Shown here one piece after another: positions 17,518 through 26,349 of a stretch of DNA of 57,744 bases (positions are counted from its first letter, which is position 1; each line of letters opens with the position of its first letter). Source of the stretch: Deltaproteobacteria bacterium UBA5799 (GTDB lineage: Bacteria > Desulfobacterota > GWC2-55-46). The notes under the pieces are model-generated. The model did no database searches. It saw nothing but the letters and a program-made list of their open reading frames with translations, and was not told the DNA's origin. The stretch spans positions 1 to 57,744 of the forward strand of contig DIDN01000105.1 of assembly GCA_002418185.1 (NCBI GenBank), written 5' to 3'. The translations under genes were made by a program, and so were the position numbers.

Positions 17518-18279
17518 ATGCAGGGTTTCTGGAACAGGCTCAAGGCGAACTGGTACAGGAGGGGGCTCGACTACACCGATTTCCCGGAAAAGGCGCTCTC
17601 CGTAATACTACCGAGGGCCGAGGACGCCAAGACATTCCTCGACATAGGCGCCGGGTGCGGCACGCTCGCACTGCCGCTCGCGAAAGCCGGCAAGACCGTG
17701 ACGGCCATCGATTCCTCGGAGGCCATGATCGAGATACTCAGGGAGGACATTTCGAGGGAGAAGATAAAGGGAGTACGGCCAGTCCTCTCCGAATGGGGGA
17801 AGGCGGAGGTCAAGAGCCACGACGCCGTAATCTGCGCGAACGTCCCGACGCTCCTTTCCGAGCCGGAGGAGAACCTGAAGGAGATGGACCGGCTCGCGAG
17901 GAAGGCGGTATTCATCATAGAGAACGCCGACCCTATGGCGGACAAGTTCTATTACAGGGAGCTGTATCCGCTCCTCTTCAACAAGCCGTTCGGCGAGAGG
18001 GCCGACTACTTCAAGACCTACTCCGCCCTCCATTCGCTCGGCATCTTCGCTAACGTAGAGATAATCGAATACGATTTCGACCAGCCGTTCGAGAGCCTGG
18101 ACGAGGCAATCGAATTCTGGAAGGAATACATAGGAATCGTCACGGAAGAGCACGACAGGAAGCTGAGGGACTATCTCGGGGGGAAGCTCGTAAAAAGGAA
18201 AGGAGTGCTCCTTGCGAAGTTCAGGAAGAGGTCTGCGGTCATGTGGTGGAGGAAGGGAACGGCAAGACAGGCACGTTAG
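17518..18279 (+). CDS. Class I SAM-dependent methyltransferase
   Basis: 253 aa. Motif I is FLDIGAGCGTLALPLA (about residues 41-56), the acidic motif II is VTAIDSSEAMIE and the post-I region HDAVICANVPTL is in place. The N-terminus WYRRGLDYTDFPEKAL resembles radical-SAM-linked or small-molecule methyltransferases of anaerobes; the substrate is unknown. GAGGAGGGCAGG precedes ATG 17518. The gene converges on the cytochrome assembly gene only 12 bp away. Confidence 0.85.
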   Translation: MQGFWNRLKANWYRRGLDYTDFPEKALSVILPRAEDAKTFLDIGAGCGTLALPLAKAGKTVTAIDSSEAMIEILREDISREKIKGVRPVLSEWGKAEVKSHDAVICANVPTLLSEPEENLKEMDRLARKAVFIIENADPMADKFYYRELYPLLFNKPFGERADYFKTYSALHSLGIFANVEIIEYDFDQPFESLDEAIEFWKEYIGIVTEEHDRKLRDYLGGKLVKRKGVLLAKFRKRSAVMWWRKGTARQAR

Positions 18280-18291
18280 AAGTTTGCGCTC

Positions 18292-19074
18292 TCAGAAGCT
18301 GTGGCTGCTCTTCATGAGAAGCGATACGCCCAGATAGGTAAAAAGGACCACGAAGAAGCCCAGGACCGTAGCGATGGACAACCCCACGCCCCTCCACTCC
18401 CTCACGTACCAGGCGTGCATGGCCCCCGCGTAATAGAACCAGACTATGAACGACCATATTACCTTTGGCTCCCAGAGCCAGTAGTTGCCCCAGGCGAGGT
18501 AGGCCCATACCGCGCCCGCGAACATGGAGGCCGAGAAGAAAAAGAAGCCCCAGAGTATGCTCTTTGCTGCTATCTCCTGGAACTTCCTGATATCCTCGGC
18601 CTCAAGCCCCCTCCATTTCTTCCAGAGGAAAATGACCGCGCCGGAGAAAGCGAGGGTGAAGAGCGCGTAGCCGGCGAACGAGGATATGACGTGCGTCTCG
18701 AACCAGATGGTCCGCAAAACAAGCGTAAGCGGCCCGCCCGGCTGCTCGTTCGCGAGGGCGAATACGAGCGCGAGCACCGCAACCGGCAGGGTTATGACCT
18801 CCGTCTCCCGCTCGTCGTACCTGAATATCACGACCGCGCTCACGAGGACAGTCGTCCAGCTGAAAAAAACGAGGGTCTCGTACATGGAGGCCATCGGAGC
18901 ATGGCCGGTCGATACGATGCGCTGGATGAGCCCGCCGGAATGGGCGAGGAGGCCGGCAATCAAAAGCCATTTGGACGCGCTTCCGGCCCTCTTCGAGCCT
19001 GACGCGTGGTGGATTAATACGGCGGCTGCGCTCAGGACGTAGAGCGCTATGGAGGCTATGATAAAAGGCTTCAT
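18292..19074 (-). CDS. ccsA: Cytochrome c assembly protein (CcsA/ResC/CcmC family)
   Basis: 260 aa, about seven to eight membrane spans. It contains the periplasmic Trp-rich haem-handling (WWD-type) motif WAYLAWGNYWLWEPK and conserved His residues flanking it (THVISSF; AMHAWYV). In system II cytochrome c maturation this protein pairs with CcsB/ResB to deliver haem to apocytochromes. No ResB partner is in the window. Haem c proteins are needed here (see the CASCH cytochrome at 51621). Confidence 0.85.
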   Translation of the reverse strand: MKPFIIASIALYVLSAAAVLIHHASGSKRAGSASKWLLIAGLLAHSGGLIQRIVSTGHAPMASMYETLVFFSWTTVLVSAVVIFRYDERETEVITLPVAVLALVFALANEQPGGPLTLVLRTIWFETHVISSFAGYALFTLAFSGAVIFLWKKWRGLEAEDIRKFQEIAAKSILWGFFFFSASMFAGAVWAYLAWGNYWLWEPKVIWSFIVWFYYAGAMHAWYVREWRGVGLSIATVLGFFVVLFTYLGVSLLMKSSHSF

Positions 19075-19146
19075 CGCGAGGCCGGATACTCTCCATTGTT
19101 CTGGTTACTTGAAGATTCTACAATCCGGGCCCCCGAAAGTAAAGTC

Positions 19147-19788
19147 TTACCTGCCCCTCTCTTCGGGCCATATGTAGGAATGGAGCTGGAGCTGGAGCCG
19201 CACCCGCAACCCGTCCTTGAGTATCCAGGCGGCGAGGTCCCCGGGATTGAGGTCTGGCTTCACGGGCGCAATGAGCACCTTTTCAGTGCGGCCCCGGAGC
19301 ACCTCCTCGATAAACTCCTTGGCCCAGTCGTAGTCGCCCCTGTCCGCGACGACGAGCTTTATCTCGTCCTCAGGGGATATGTGCGAGAGGTTCTCGAGGA
19401 GGAAAGAGCCGGCGTGCCCGCTCGACGGGCACTTTACGTCGACCACCTTTATGGCCCTCCCGTCGAGGCCGGCCAGCGGCACCGAGCCGTTCGTCTCTAT
19501 GAGCACCGTACGGCCCATGTCCGCGAGCCTTCGGGCGAGTTCTTTCGCCTCGTCCTGGAGGAGGGGCTCTCCGCCGGTTATCTCCACAAGTCGGCAGTCC
19601 CCGTATCTCGATATCTCCTTCAGGACCGCGTCGACCGAAAACTCGGCGGCCTCGTCAGGGACCCTGGCGTACGGGGTGTCGCACCACCTGCACCCGAGGT
19701 TGCAGCCCGCAAGCCTTACAAAAATACAGGGGAGCCCGGCATAGCTCGACTCCCCCTGTATACTCATGAATATCTCACTGACCAGCAT
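19147..19788 (-). CDS. queE: 7-carboxy-7-deazaguanine synthase (radical SAM)
   Basis: 213 aa. The radical-SAM cluster motif is CNLGCRWC (Cys29, 33, 36), preceded by the family start SEIFMSIQGESSYAGLPCIFVRLAGC. ITGGEPLLQ is the SAM-binding GGE motif. It converts 6-carboxy-tetrahydropterin to 7-carboxy-7-deazaguanine in the queuosine/preQ0 pathway. No other que gene is present, so it stands alone. Confidence 0.95.
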   Translation of the reverse strand: MLVSEIFMSIQGESSYAGLPCIFVRLAGCNLGCRWCDTPYARVPDEAAEFSVDAVLKEISRYGDCRLVEITGGEPLLQDEAKELARRLADMGRTVLIETNGSVPLAGLDGRAIKVVDVKCPSSGHAGSFLLENLSHISPEDEIKLVVADRGDYDWAKEFIEEVLRGRTEKVLIAPVKPDLNPGDLAAWILKDGLRVRLQLQLHSYIWPEERGR

Positions 19789-19863
19789 CTTTTTTATTCT
19801 CTCCAGGCCTGATACCCTGCGGCTTGCATCGAGGTGCGGTCCTCCGCCCGGACTGGGACAGAC

Positions 19864-22329
19864 TCACTTCCCGCCCTTCCCGTCCGGGCCCTTCGCGGCC
19901 TCTCCCATGTCGCTCCCTGGCAGCTCCTTTTTGGCCGGGGGCCTTCCGAACTGCTTGAAGCTCCTCGCAAGCGCCTCCAGCCTCGCCTCGACGAGCCGGT
20001 TCACGCTCCCCTCAGGGAAGCCGCCCTTCTCGTCCCTTTCGCCGACCGGCATGCCGGTCAATATCTCCAGGCCTTCGTCCACGTGCTCTATGGGATATAC
20101 CGCGAACTTCCCGTCCCTTACGGCCTCAATGACCTCCCTCTTGAGCATCAGGTTCTTGACGTTCCTTCTGGGTATTATGACCCCCTGTCCGCCAGTGAGC
20201 CCCTTGGCCTTGCATATCTCGAAGAAGCCTTCTATCTTTTCGTTAACGCCGCCTATGGGCTGGACCTCGCCCCTCTGGTTCATGGAACCCGTTACGGCTA
20301 TGCCCTGGTCGAGCGGCACGCCCGAAAGGCCCGAATAGAGGGCGTATATCTCCGTGCATGTCGCGCTGTCGCCCTCTATGTCTTCATATAGCTGCTCGAA
20401 GGTTATGGACGCCGAGAGCGTAAGCGGGAACCTCTGCGCGAACCTCTCGCCCAGAAAGCTCGTAAATATCATGAGGGCCTTGTTGTGGATGCGGCCGCTC
20501 ATCTTCACTTCCCGCTCTATGTTCACGACCCCGGCGTCCCCCATGAAGACCCTGGCCGTGACCCTTGAAGGCTTGCCGAAGGCGTAGTCGCCGGGGTCGA
20601 GGATGGCGAGCCCGTTCACCTGGCCGACCACCTTCCCGACGGTCGCGACCATAAGCGTATCTTCCTTTATGTAGTCCCGGAGCTTGTCCGATATCTTCGA
20701 GTTCCTGTATATCCTTTCCGCATCGGCTTTCTCCACTTGGGAGGCCGAAACGGTCCTGGCCCCCTCGACCCCGGCCCAGTAGCTCGCCTCTACGATGATG
20801 TTCGTCACCTCGTTGAACCTGGCCGATAGCTTCTCCCTGTCGCCGGCAAGCCGCGCGCCGAACTCCACGACCTTCCCCACACCGGTCCTGTCGAAGGGTA
20901 TGAGCCCCTCCTCCCTGCAGCGCGTGGCTATGAAGTGGGCGTACTTCTCGATATTGGCGTCGGTCCTCGGCATGACGGTATCGAAGTCGGCCTTGACCTT
21001 GAAGAGCTTCCTGTACTCCGTATCGAGGTTGTAGAGGAGATAGTAGATGAACGGCTCGCCTATGATGACGAGCTTTATGTTCACGGGGATGGGCGCGGGC
21101 TTGAGGGTCGTCGCGGAAACGATCCTGTACTGCTCCCACGGGTCCTCTATGCGCGCCTCCCTGTTCTTTATCATCCTCTTCAGGGAATCGTAGACGAATA
21201 TGTTCCGTAGTATGTCGAGGGCGTTGACGATGAGGTATCCGCCATTTGCCTTGTGCACGCTCCCGGGCTTTACCATGGTGAAGTCGGTGGTAGCGGCCCC
21301 GAGCTGCACCTTGTACTCGATCCTCCCGAAGAGGTTGGTGTATGTGGGGTTGGACTCGTACACGACGGGCGCGCCCTCGGACTCCCTGTTGCCTACGAAG
21401 AGGTTCACCTTGTAGCGCTCGAAGGAAGGCTCGGGCTTCTGGAGCCGGAGGCCCCCGATGGCGAGCGGGACCTCCTCCTTGGGCCTGAAGTCGTCGATGT
21501 TGTTCAGGATATTCTCCTTGACCTTGTAGAGGTAGTCCACAACCCCCTTGAACTCCTTGAACTTGTCCAGGAGCTCGTTTATCGCGGGGTTCACCACGTA
21601 CTGGACGACCTCCCTGTCGAGGGCGTTTATCCGCTCCTTGGTCTCCTTCTCTATGTTACGGGCCTCCCTGACGGCGTCCGAAAGCTTGTCCTGCATGACC
21701 GCGAGGTCCTGCTCTACCATGGCCCTCCGCTCGGGCGGAAGGGACTCGAACTCCTCCTGGCTCATGGGCTTGCCGTTCTTGGAAGGCACGACCGCGAGGC
21801 CGCTCACGGTCTTCTTGAGGACGAGCCCCCTTTCCATGGCCCTCTGCTCCAGCCTGAAAAAGAGAGACCTCGTCCGCTCCTGCTGCCCCTCGATTATCTC
21901 GTCCCTGTGCTTCTCATAGTCCTTGGACTCGAATACCTTGGGTATGTCGCGCAGAAGCGTCTCTACGAGCTCGTCCATCTCGGCGGCGAACTCGGCACCC
22001 CTGCCGGGCGGCAGGCTTATGGCTGTCGGCGTGTCCACGTCCTCGAAGTTGAAGACATAGCACCAATCGTCCGGCACGGGCTCGCTCTTGGCCCTGGCCT
22101 CTATAATTTCCTTTATCGAGGTGGATTTCCCCACGCCGGTGTCGCCCAGGACGAAGATGTTATAGTTGTGGTTTGTGATGCCGAGGCCGAACTGGATGGA
22201 GCGGAGCGCCCTGTCCTGGCCTATTATCTCCTGGAGGGACGGCAGCTCGTCGGTGGTTGCAAAAGAGAACCTCTCGGGGCTGCACCTCCAGGCGAGCTCT
22301 TCGACCGGCAACCGCTTCTCTCTGGGCAT
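19864..22329 (-). CDS. Lon-family (S16) ATP-dependent protease, AAA_32 type
   Basis: 821 aa from ATG 22329, behind AGGGGGAT; the longer frame upstream reads through a repeat and is rejected. Walker A is GDTGVGKS near residue 60. A long coiled, charged insertion follows (about 110-270), then a second ATPase section. The C-terminal S16 protease domain holds the Ser of GDSATCTEIYALYS and the Lys of VNEKIEGF, the Ser-Lys dyad. Architecture matches the soluble 'Lon protease family protein' group rather than classical LonA, and no membrane anchor is seen. The target range is unknown. Confidence 0.9.
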   Translation of the reverse strand: MPREKRLPVEELAWRCSPERFSFATTDELPSLQEIIGQDRALRSIQFGLGITNHNYNIFVLGDTGVGKSTSIKEIIEARAKSEPVPDDWCYVFNFEDVDTPTAISLPPGRGAEFAAEMDELVETLLRDIPKVFESKDYEKHRDEIIEGQQERTRSLFFRLEQRAMERGLVLKKTVSGLAVVPSKNGKPMSQEEFESLPPERRAMVEQDLAVMQDKLSDAVREARNIEKETKERINALDREVVQYVVNPAINELLDKFKEFKGVVDYLYKVKENILNNIDDFRPKEEVPLAIGGLRLQKPEPSFERYKVNLFVGNRESEGAPVVYESNPTYTNLFGRIEYKVQLGAATTDFTMVKPGSVHKANGGYLIVNALDILRNIFVYDSLKRMIKNREARIEDPWEQYRIVSATTLKPAPIPVNIKLVIIGEPFIYYLLYNLDTEYRKLFKVKADFDTVMPRTDANIEKYAHFIATRCREEGLIPFDRTGVGKVVEFGARLAGDREKLSARFNEVTNIIVEASYWAGVEGARTVSASQVEKADAERIYRNSKISDKLRDYIKEDTLMVATVGKVVGQVNGLAILDPGDYAFGKPSRVTARVFMGDAGVVNIEREVKMSGRIHNKALMIFTSFLGERFAQRFPLTLSASITFEQLYEDIEGDSATCTEIYALYSGLSGVPLDQGIAVTGSMNQRGEVQPIGGVNEKIEGFFEICKAKGLTGGQGVIIPRRNVKNLMLKREVIEAVRDGKFAVYPIEHVDEGLEILTGMPVGERDEKGGFPEGSVNRLVEARLEALARSFKQFGRPPAKKELPGSDMGEAAKGPDGKGGK

Positions 22330-22380
22330 GGCATCCCCCTGGGCTGGAATTGTGTGCCTGCATTCAATTATATCATATAC

Positions 22381-22518
22381 GGCAACTTCTAAAAAATTGG
22401 GATTTTTACGAAATAAGGAAGGCCGGGAATTAAAAGCGCAGCATATATGCGAATATGTGAGCATTTTTATTCCGCAACTGCGCGCAGTCCGGGAAAAAGA
22501 TCAATTTTTAGAGATTGG
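22381..22518. repeat. Dispersed palindromic repeat family 2, copy A
   Basis: The left end is GGCAACTTCTAAAAAATTG and the right end, read in reverse, is CCAATCTCTAAAAATTGATC. The core GCATATATGCGAATATGTG is shared with copies B and C. The element fills most of the gap between the CDF gene stop (22524) and the Lon-family start, where it would be transcribed as an RNA hairpin between the two genes. Confidence 0.85.
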
Positions 22519-22523
22519 ATTCG

Positions 22524-23474
22524 TCAATGCAGGTGTCCGCGCCCCTTGTGCGCTATCTTCCGGAATATATCATTGGGCTCGCACCCTGAGCATTCGGCCT
22601 GCAGGGTGGTGTAGAAGATATGGTGGTCGTGCGCCAGCTTCTCGTTTATTTCGCTGAATATCTCCCCCATCCTCCACCTCTGGGTCGGGACTATGTCCAC
22701 GTGCGCGCTCAGGGCGTAGACGTTGTGGCATATGGACCAGATGTGCAGGCTGTGCACTCCGGATACGCCCTCGGGCGAGAGTATGTCGTCCCTGACCCTG
22801 TTGAAATCTATCTCCCTCGGCACCCCCTCAAGGAGTATGTGCGAGGACTCCCTTATTATCTTTACCGCCCCGTTTATGATAAGCGCGCAGATGGCGATGC
22901 TTATGAGCGGGTCGATTGGGTACCATCCTGTGAAATATATTACCACCGCCGAGATTATGACTCCCACCGAGGCGGCCGCGTCGCCCACGACGTGTATGAA
23001 GGCGCTCCTTACGTTCATGTCGGACTTTGCGTGGCCGTGCAGCCACTTTGCGACTATAAGGTTCACGACAAGGCCTATTGAGCCCACTATGAGCACCCCG
23101 GCGCTCTCCACGGGCTCGGGGTTGAAGAACCGGAGGAAGCCATTGTAGAAGATGAAGCCGGTTATGAGGACGAGGACGAAGCTGTTTATGAAGGAAACGA
23201 AGACCTCGACCCTGTGGAAGCCGTAGGTCCTTTTCTCGGTCGGCGGAAGCTCGGCTATGTAGATTGCGAAAAGCGAGAGCGAAAGGGCGAATACGTCCAT
23301 GAAGACGTGCGCCGCGTCGGTCATGAGGGCGAGTGAATTCGTAAGAAAACCGCCTATGAGCTCGGCAATGAATATGACGCTCGTAAGCGTTATGGATACG
23401 AGGAGGCGCTTCTTGATGCCGGAATCTGCTTCAGCCCCCTCATGCCCGTGCGGATCGTAGCCGCGTATTGCCAT
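22524..23474 (-). CDS. Cation diffusion facilitator (CDF) metal exporter
   Basis: 316 aa with about six membrane spans. Metal-binding pairs are in TDAAHVFMDVFAL (helix II) and HVVGDAAASVG (helix V). A His-containing N-terminal tail (DPHGHEG) and a cytoplasmic C-terminal domain (GVHSLHIWSICHNVYALSAHV) follow. It should export Zn, Co, Fe or a similar divalent cation by proton antiport; the HxxxD helix-V pattern favours Zn/Co-type members. AAGGGGTTCCG precedes the start. It is upstream of the Lon-family gene on the same strand. Confidence 0.93.
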   Translation of the reverse strand: MAIRGYDPHGHEGAEADSGIKKRLLVSITLTSVIFIAELIGGFLTNSLALMTDAAHVFMDVFALSLSLFAIYIAELPPTEKRTYGFHRVEVFVSFINSFVLVLITGFIFYNGFLRFFNPEPVESAGVLIVGSIGLVVNLIVAKWLHGHAKSDMNVRSAFIHVVGDAAASVGVIISAVVIYFTGWYPIDPLISIAICALIINGAVKIIRESSHILLEGVPREIDFNRVRDDILSPEGVSGVHSLHIWSICHNVYALSAHVDIVPTQRWRMGEIFSEINEKLAHDHHIFYTTLQAECSGCEPNDIFRKIAHKGRGHLH

Positions 23475-23564
23475 CGGAACCCCTTGTACTTCGGCGAATC
23501 CTGAAAATCAGGAGGTTATCCCGCAATCAGGAAAGGCCGGGGAAGGTCATTTTCAGGGTATGTC

Positions 23565-24653
23565 TTATCTGATGACCCAAATATTCTCCTTTTTCAATGA
23601 TACCTTGATATGTCGGCCCGCCGCAAGTCCGAGTTTCCTGAGCACAAAATTGGGCAGCTCCGCCTTAAGAGGGGTCTTCCCCTCTCCAGCTTCCAGGTAC
23701 AGTATGTGCGTTGATCCCCTGCCGACCGTGCCGGTTATCCTGCACTCGAGTATGTTGTCCTGGACCTTCCCGAGCACCCTGTCCGGCCTTATGACGAGTA
23801 TCTCCTCCGGGCGTATGCAGAAGGAGACGTCGTCGCCGGGGCTAAGGGCCGGGCCGGGAGGCATGGGGGCCTTGACCATGCCTATATCCGGGTTGTCCAT
23901 TATCACATGGGCGCCGTCCAGGGCGGCGACCTTCCCGGAGAATATGTTCCTTACGCCCATGAACCGGGCGACGTTCCTCGTAAGGGGCCTGTAAAAAACG
24001 TCCTCCTGCGTGCCTGCCTGCTCGATAGAGCCGTTATTTATGACGGCTATCCTTTTGCCCAGCATGAAGGCTTCTTCCAGGTCGTGGGTGACGAGGACCG
24101 TGGTCATTGGGTACATCAGGTGAATATTCAGGAGGTCGGCCCTGAGCTTTTCCCTGACCTGGTAGTCGAGCGCCGAGAAAGGCTCGTCGAGGAGAAGCAC
24201 CCTGGGCCCGGCTGCAAGGGTCCTCGCAAGGGCCGTCCTCTGCTTCTGCCCGCCGGAGAGCTCGTGCGGACACCTCTTCTCAAGTCCGGTAAGCCTCATC
24301 ACCGAAAGGAGCTCACCTACCTTCTTCCGGACCTCCTCGCCGTCCTTGCCCGCGATGCCGTAGGCTATGTTCTCGTAGACGGTCATGTGCGGGAAGAGGG
24401 CGTAGTCCTGGAAGAGGTGCCCTACCCTCCTCACCCGCATGGGGAGGTTTACGTTGGCGCTCGAATCAAAGAGCGTCGCGCCCCCGGCTGCTACCCGGCC
24501 CTCGTCAGGCGCTATGATGCCGGATATCATCTTGAGGACCAGGCTCTTTCCGGCGCCCGACGGTCCGAATAGAACAAGGAGCTCGTCGTCCATCGAGAGG
24601 TCCACTTCCACCCTGAAGCCGGGAAGTCTTTTTCTCAGGGATATGTCCAGCAT
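23565..24653 (-). CDS. modC: Molybdate ABC transporter ATP-binding protein
   Basis: 362 aa. Walker A GPSGAGKS (30-37), signature LSGGQKQR, Walker B VLLLDEPFSALD and the switch His in LVTHDLEEA are intact. The C-terminal about 110 aa form a TOBE/MOP-like domain (SPGDDVSFCIRPEEILVIRP; LKAELPNFVLRKLGLAAG), which senses oxyanion. It is the third gene of modABC, starting 1 nt after the modB stop. Confidence 0.95.
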   Translation of the reverse strand: MLDISLRKRLPGFRVEVDLSMDDELLVLFGPSGAGKSLVLKMISGIIAPDEGRVAAGGATLFDSSANVNLPMRVRRVGHLFQDYALFPHMTVYENIAYGIAGKDGEEVRKKVGELLSVMRLTGLEKRCPHELSGGQKQRTALARTLAAGPRVLLLDEPFSALDYQVREKLRADLLNIHLMYPMTTVLVTHDLEEAFMLGKRIAVINNGSIEQAGTQEDVFYRPLTRNVARFMGVRNIFSGKVAALDGAHVIMDNPDIGMVKAPMPPGPALSPGDDVSFCIRPEEILVIRPDRVLGKVQDNILECRITGTVGRGSTHILYLEAGEGKTPLKAELPNFVLRKLGLAAGRHIKVSLKKENIWVIR

Positions 24654-24654
24654 C

Positions 24655-25311
24655 TCAGAACCTCACCCGGCTGAACCTGTTGGCGATGAACAGCACTGTA
24701 AAGGAAAAAAGCGTTATTATGCCTACGAGCAGGTTTGCGGTCGCGTAATCCCCGGCCTGCACCGCGTCGTATATGGCTATGGGGAGCGTCTGGGTCAGGC
24801 CCGGGATGTTCCCTGCTATCATGAGGGTCGCCCCGAACTCGCCTGTTGCCCGAGCAAAGGCCATGACAGCGCCGGCGAACAGCCCCCTCCAGGCGAGAGG
24901 CAGCGTTATGGTCGTTATAACCTGTAATTCGGTCTTGCCGAGGAGCCTTGCCGCGTCCTCGAGTTCCGAGCCCACGCCTTCGAGCGCGGCCCTCGCGGGC
25001 TTGACGAAAAGCGGGAGCGAAGAGATGAAGGCCGCGATGACCGCCCCCTTCCATGTGAAGACGAGCTCGATGCCGAGAGTGTCCGAGAGAAAGCCCCCGA
25101 GCCGGCCCGACCTGCCGAAGGCAGTAAGGAGATAGTAGCCGAGGACCGTCGGCGGGATGACGAGCGGCTGCATAATCAAGACATCTACAATGCTTTTCCC
25201 CCAGAAGTCGCGCTTTGCCATGACCCAGGCCAGGACGAGTCCGACTGCGACGGTTACAATAGTCGCCGTGAGCGAGACCTTTACGGTTATGTAAAGCGGG
25301 AAGAGGTCCAT
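24655..25311 (-). CDS. modB: Molybdate ABC transporter permease
   Basis: 218 aa, five to six membrane spans. The EAA loop with the ATPase-coupling Gly (EDAARLLGKTELQVITTITLPLA) is clear. The N-terminal LFPLYITVKVSLTATIVTVAVG is typical of ModB. Its start ATG is directly next to the modA stop. It forms the membrane channel with ModC. Confidence 0.96.
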   Translation of the reverse strand: MDLFPLYITVKVSLTATIVTVAVGLVLAWVMAKRDFWGKSIVDVLIMQPLVIPPTVLGYYLLTAFGRSGRLGGFLSDTLGIELVFTWKGAVIAAFISSLPLFVKPARAALEGVGSELEDAARLLGKTELQVITTITLPLAWRGLFAGAVMAFARATGEFGATLMIAGNIPGLTQTLPIAIYDAVQAGDYATANLLVGIITLFSFTVLFIANRFSRVRF

Positions 25312-26079
25312 CTAATCGGAGCCCTCTGGCAGCATGAAGCCGTACTTCTTCATTATCGGGGCGCCCTTCGGCCCTTTCACGAACTTTATGAAGTCCCTTG
25401 CCGCCCGAGCCTCTTTCGATGTACTTACCACGGCGGCGGCCTGCTCTATGGGATTATGCATCCACTCGGGTATGAGGGTGTAATCCACCTCGGGCACGCC
25501 GGCTATGGAAAGGGAGACGAACCCCGCGGGCGCGTTCCCGGACTGGACGAACTGAAGGGTCTGCCTTATGTTCTCGCCATAGACGAGCCTGGGTTTCAAT
25601 TCCTCCCATAACCCGGCTGACTTCATCGCCTCCATAGCGGCCTTTCCGTAAGGCGCGTGCTCCGGGTTGGCGATGGCTATCCTGTACGAGCCGTCTGCAA
25701 GGCCTTCAAGCCCCTCTGCCTTTATCCCCGCGCCCTTCCTCACGGCCAGCGCAATCCTTCCCCTGGCATAAGGCTCTATCGACTCCGGAACGACTTTCCC
25801 CTTTGCGGCAAGGTCGTCTATGTGGGCCGTGTCAGCGGCGAAGAAGACGTCGAAGGGCGCGCCGTGCTCTATCTGCATGGCGAGCATCCCGGTCGAGCCG
25901 AGAGAAAGGACCACCTTGCAGCCCGTCTCCTTCTCGTACTCGGCCGCCATCTCCTTGAACGCGAACGAAAGGGTGGCGGCCCCGGCGACCGTGATCTGCC
26001 CTTCCGTCCCGGCGACAGAGGGAAAAGGGTCGAAGATATGCGCGAGGAAAAAGATCGAAAGTAATATCGCCCTGAGCAT
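25312..26079 (-). CDS. modA: Molybdate-binding periplasmic protein
   Basis: 255 aa from ATG 26079, preceded by GGAGG; the frame can be extended upstream but that would translate the terminator region. A signal peptide (LRAILLSIFFLAHIF) is present. The mature protein shows ITVAGAATLSFAFKEMAAEYEKETG, GSTGMLAMQIEHGAPFDVFFAAD and YGENIRQTLQFVQSGNA, the ligand-pocket segments of ModA. It is the first gene of modABC and is controlled by the riboswitch upstream. Confidence 0.95.
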   Translation of the reverse strand: MLRAILLSIFFLAHIFDPFPSVAGTEGQITVAGAATLSFAFKEMAAEYEKETGCKVVLSLGSTGMLAMQIEHGAPFDVFFAADTAHIDDLAAKGKVVPESIEPYARGRIALAVRKGAGIKAEGLEGLADGSYRIAIANPEHAPYGKAAMEAMKSAGLWEELKPRLVYGENIRQTLQFVQSGNAPAGFVSLSIAGVPEVDYTLIPEWMHNPIEQAAAVVSTSKEARAARDFIKFVKGPKGAPIMKKYGFMLPEGSD

Positions 26080-26099
26080 CCTTTTACGCCTCCATGAGC

Positions 26100-26132
26100 A
26101 AAAAAAAACCAACCGCCGCGGAAAGGGGTTGG
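26100..26132 (-). terminator. Riboswitch-linked intrinsic terminator ahead of modA
   Basis: On the minus strand CCAACC (26127-26132) pairs with GGTTGG (26109-26114) and is followed by nine U (A-run 26100-26108). It sits between the aptamer and modA, so readthrough is the switching step. Confidence 0.88.
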
Positions 26133-26140
26133 CACCATCA

Positions 26141-26251
26141 ATCTCCTTTCCAGTGGGGAGGCCGGACCGTTTCCAGTAGGGCCCTATCGGCCAACTACCG
26201 TGGCGAGGCCCCTGAAAGGGACCGGCTTTAGGCAGAATGGCTCGGAGATCG
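26141..26251 (-). ncRNA. Molybdenum/tungsten cofactor (Moco) riboswitch
   Basis: On the minus strand the RNA opens ATCTCCGAGCC and closes CCCCACTGGAAAGGAGAT; the ends pair as ATCTCC/GGAGAT (P1). In between are GGGGCCTCGCCACGG and CTACTGGAAACGG, matching the conserved blocks I recall for the Moco RNA motif. Position directly upstream of modABC, with a terminator following, fits a cofactor-sensing transcriptional switch that shuts uptake when cofactor is plentiful. No covariance-model search was possible. Confidence 0.82.
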
Positions 26252-26268
26252 TTTCTTATTTGATTTTA

Positions 26269-26285
26269 GTTTAGGAAAACTAAAC
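26269..26285. promoter_or_regulatory. Candidate operator palindrome upstream of the Moco riboswitch
   Basis: GTTTAG (26269-26274) and CTAAAC (26280-26285) are a perfect inverted repeat. On the minus strand it lies immediately upstream of a -10-like TAAAAT (26268-26263). It does not match the ModE operator consensus. The regulator is unknown. Confidence 0.35.
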
Positions 26286-26349
26286 CCGGGGCCTCGCCTG
26301 AAATCCGGCCCCTCGGCAAAAAAATCTTAACACGGAAGAAGCGTAAGAG

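Noticed and set aside
22330..22464. N-terminal extension of the Lon-family gene
   Set aside because: It would translate the palindromic repeat. ATG 22329 has a ribosome site and matches the family start.
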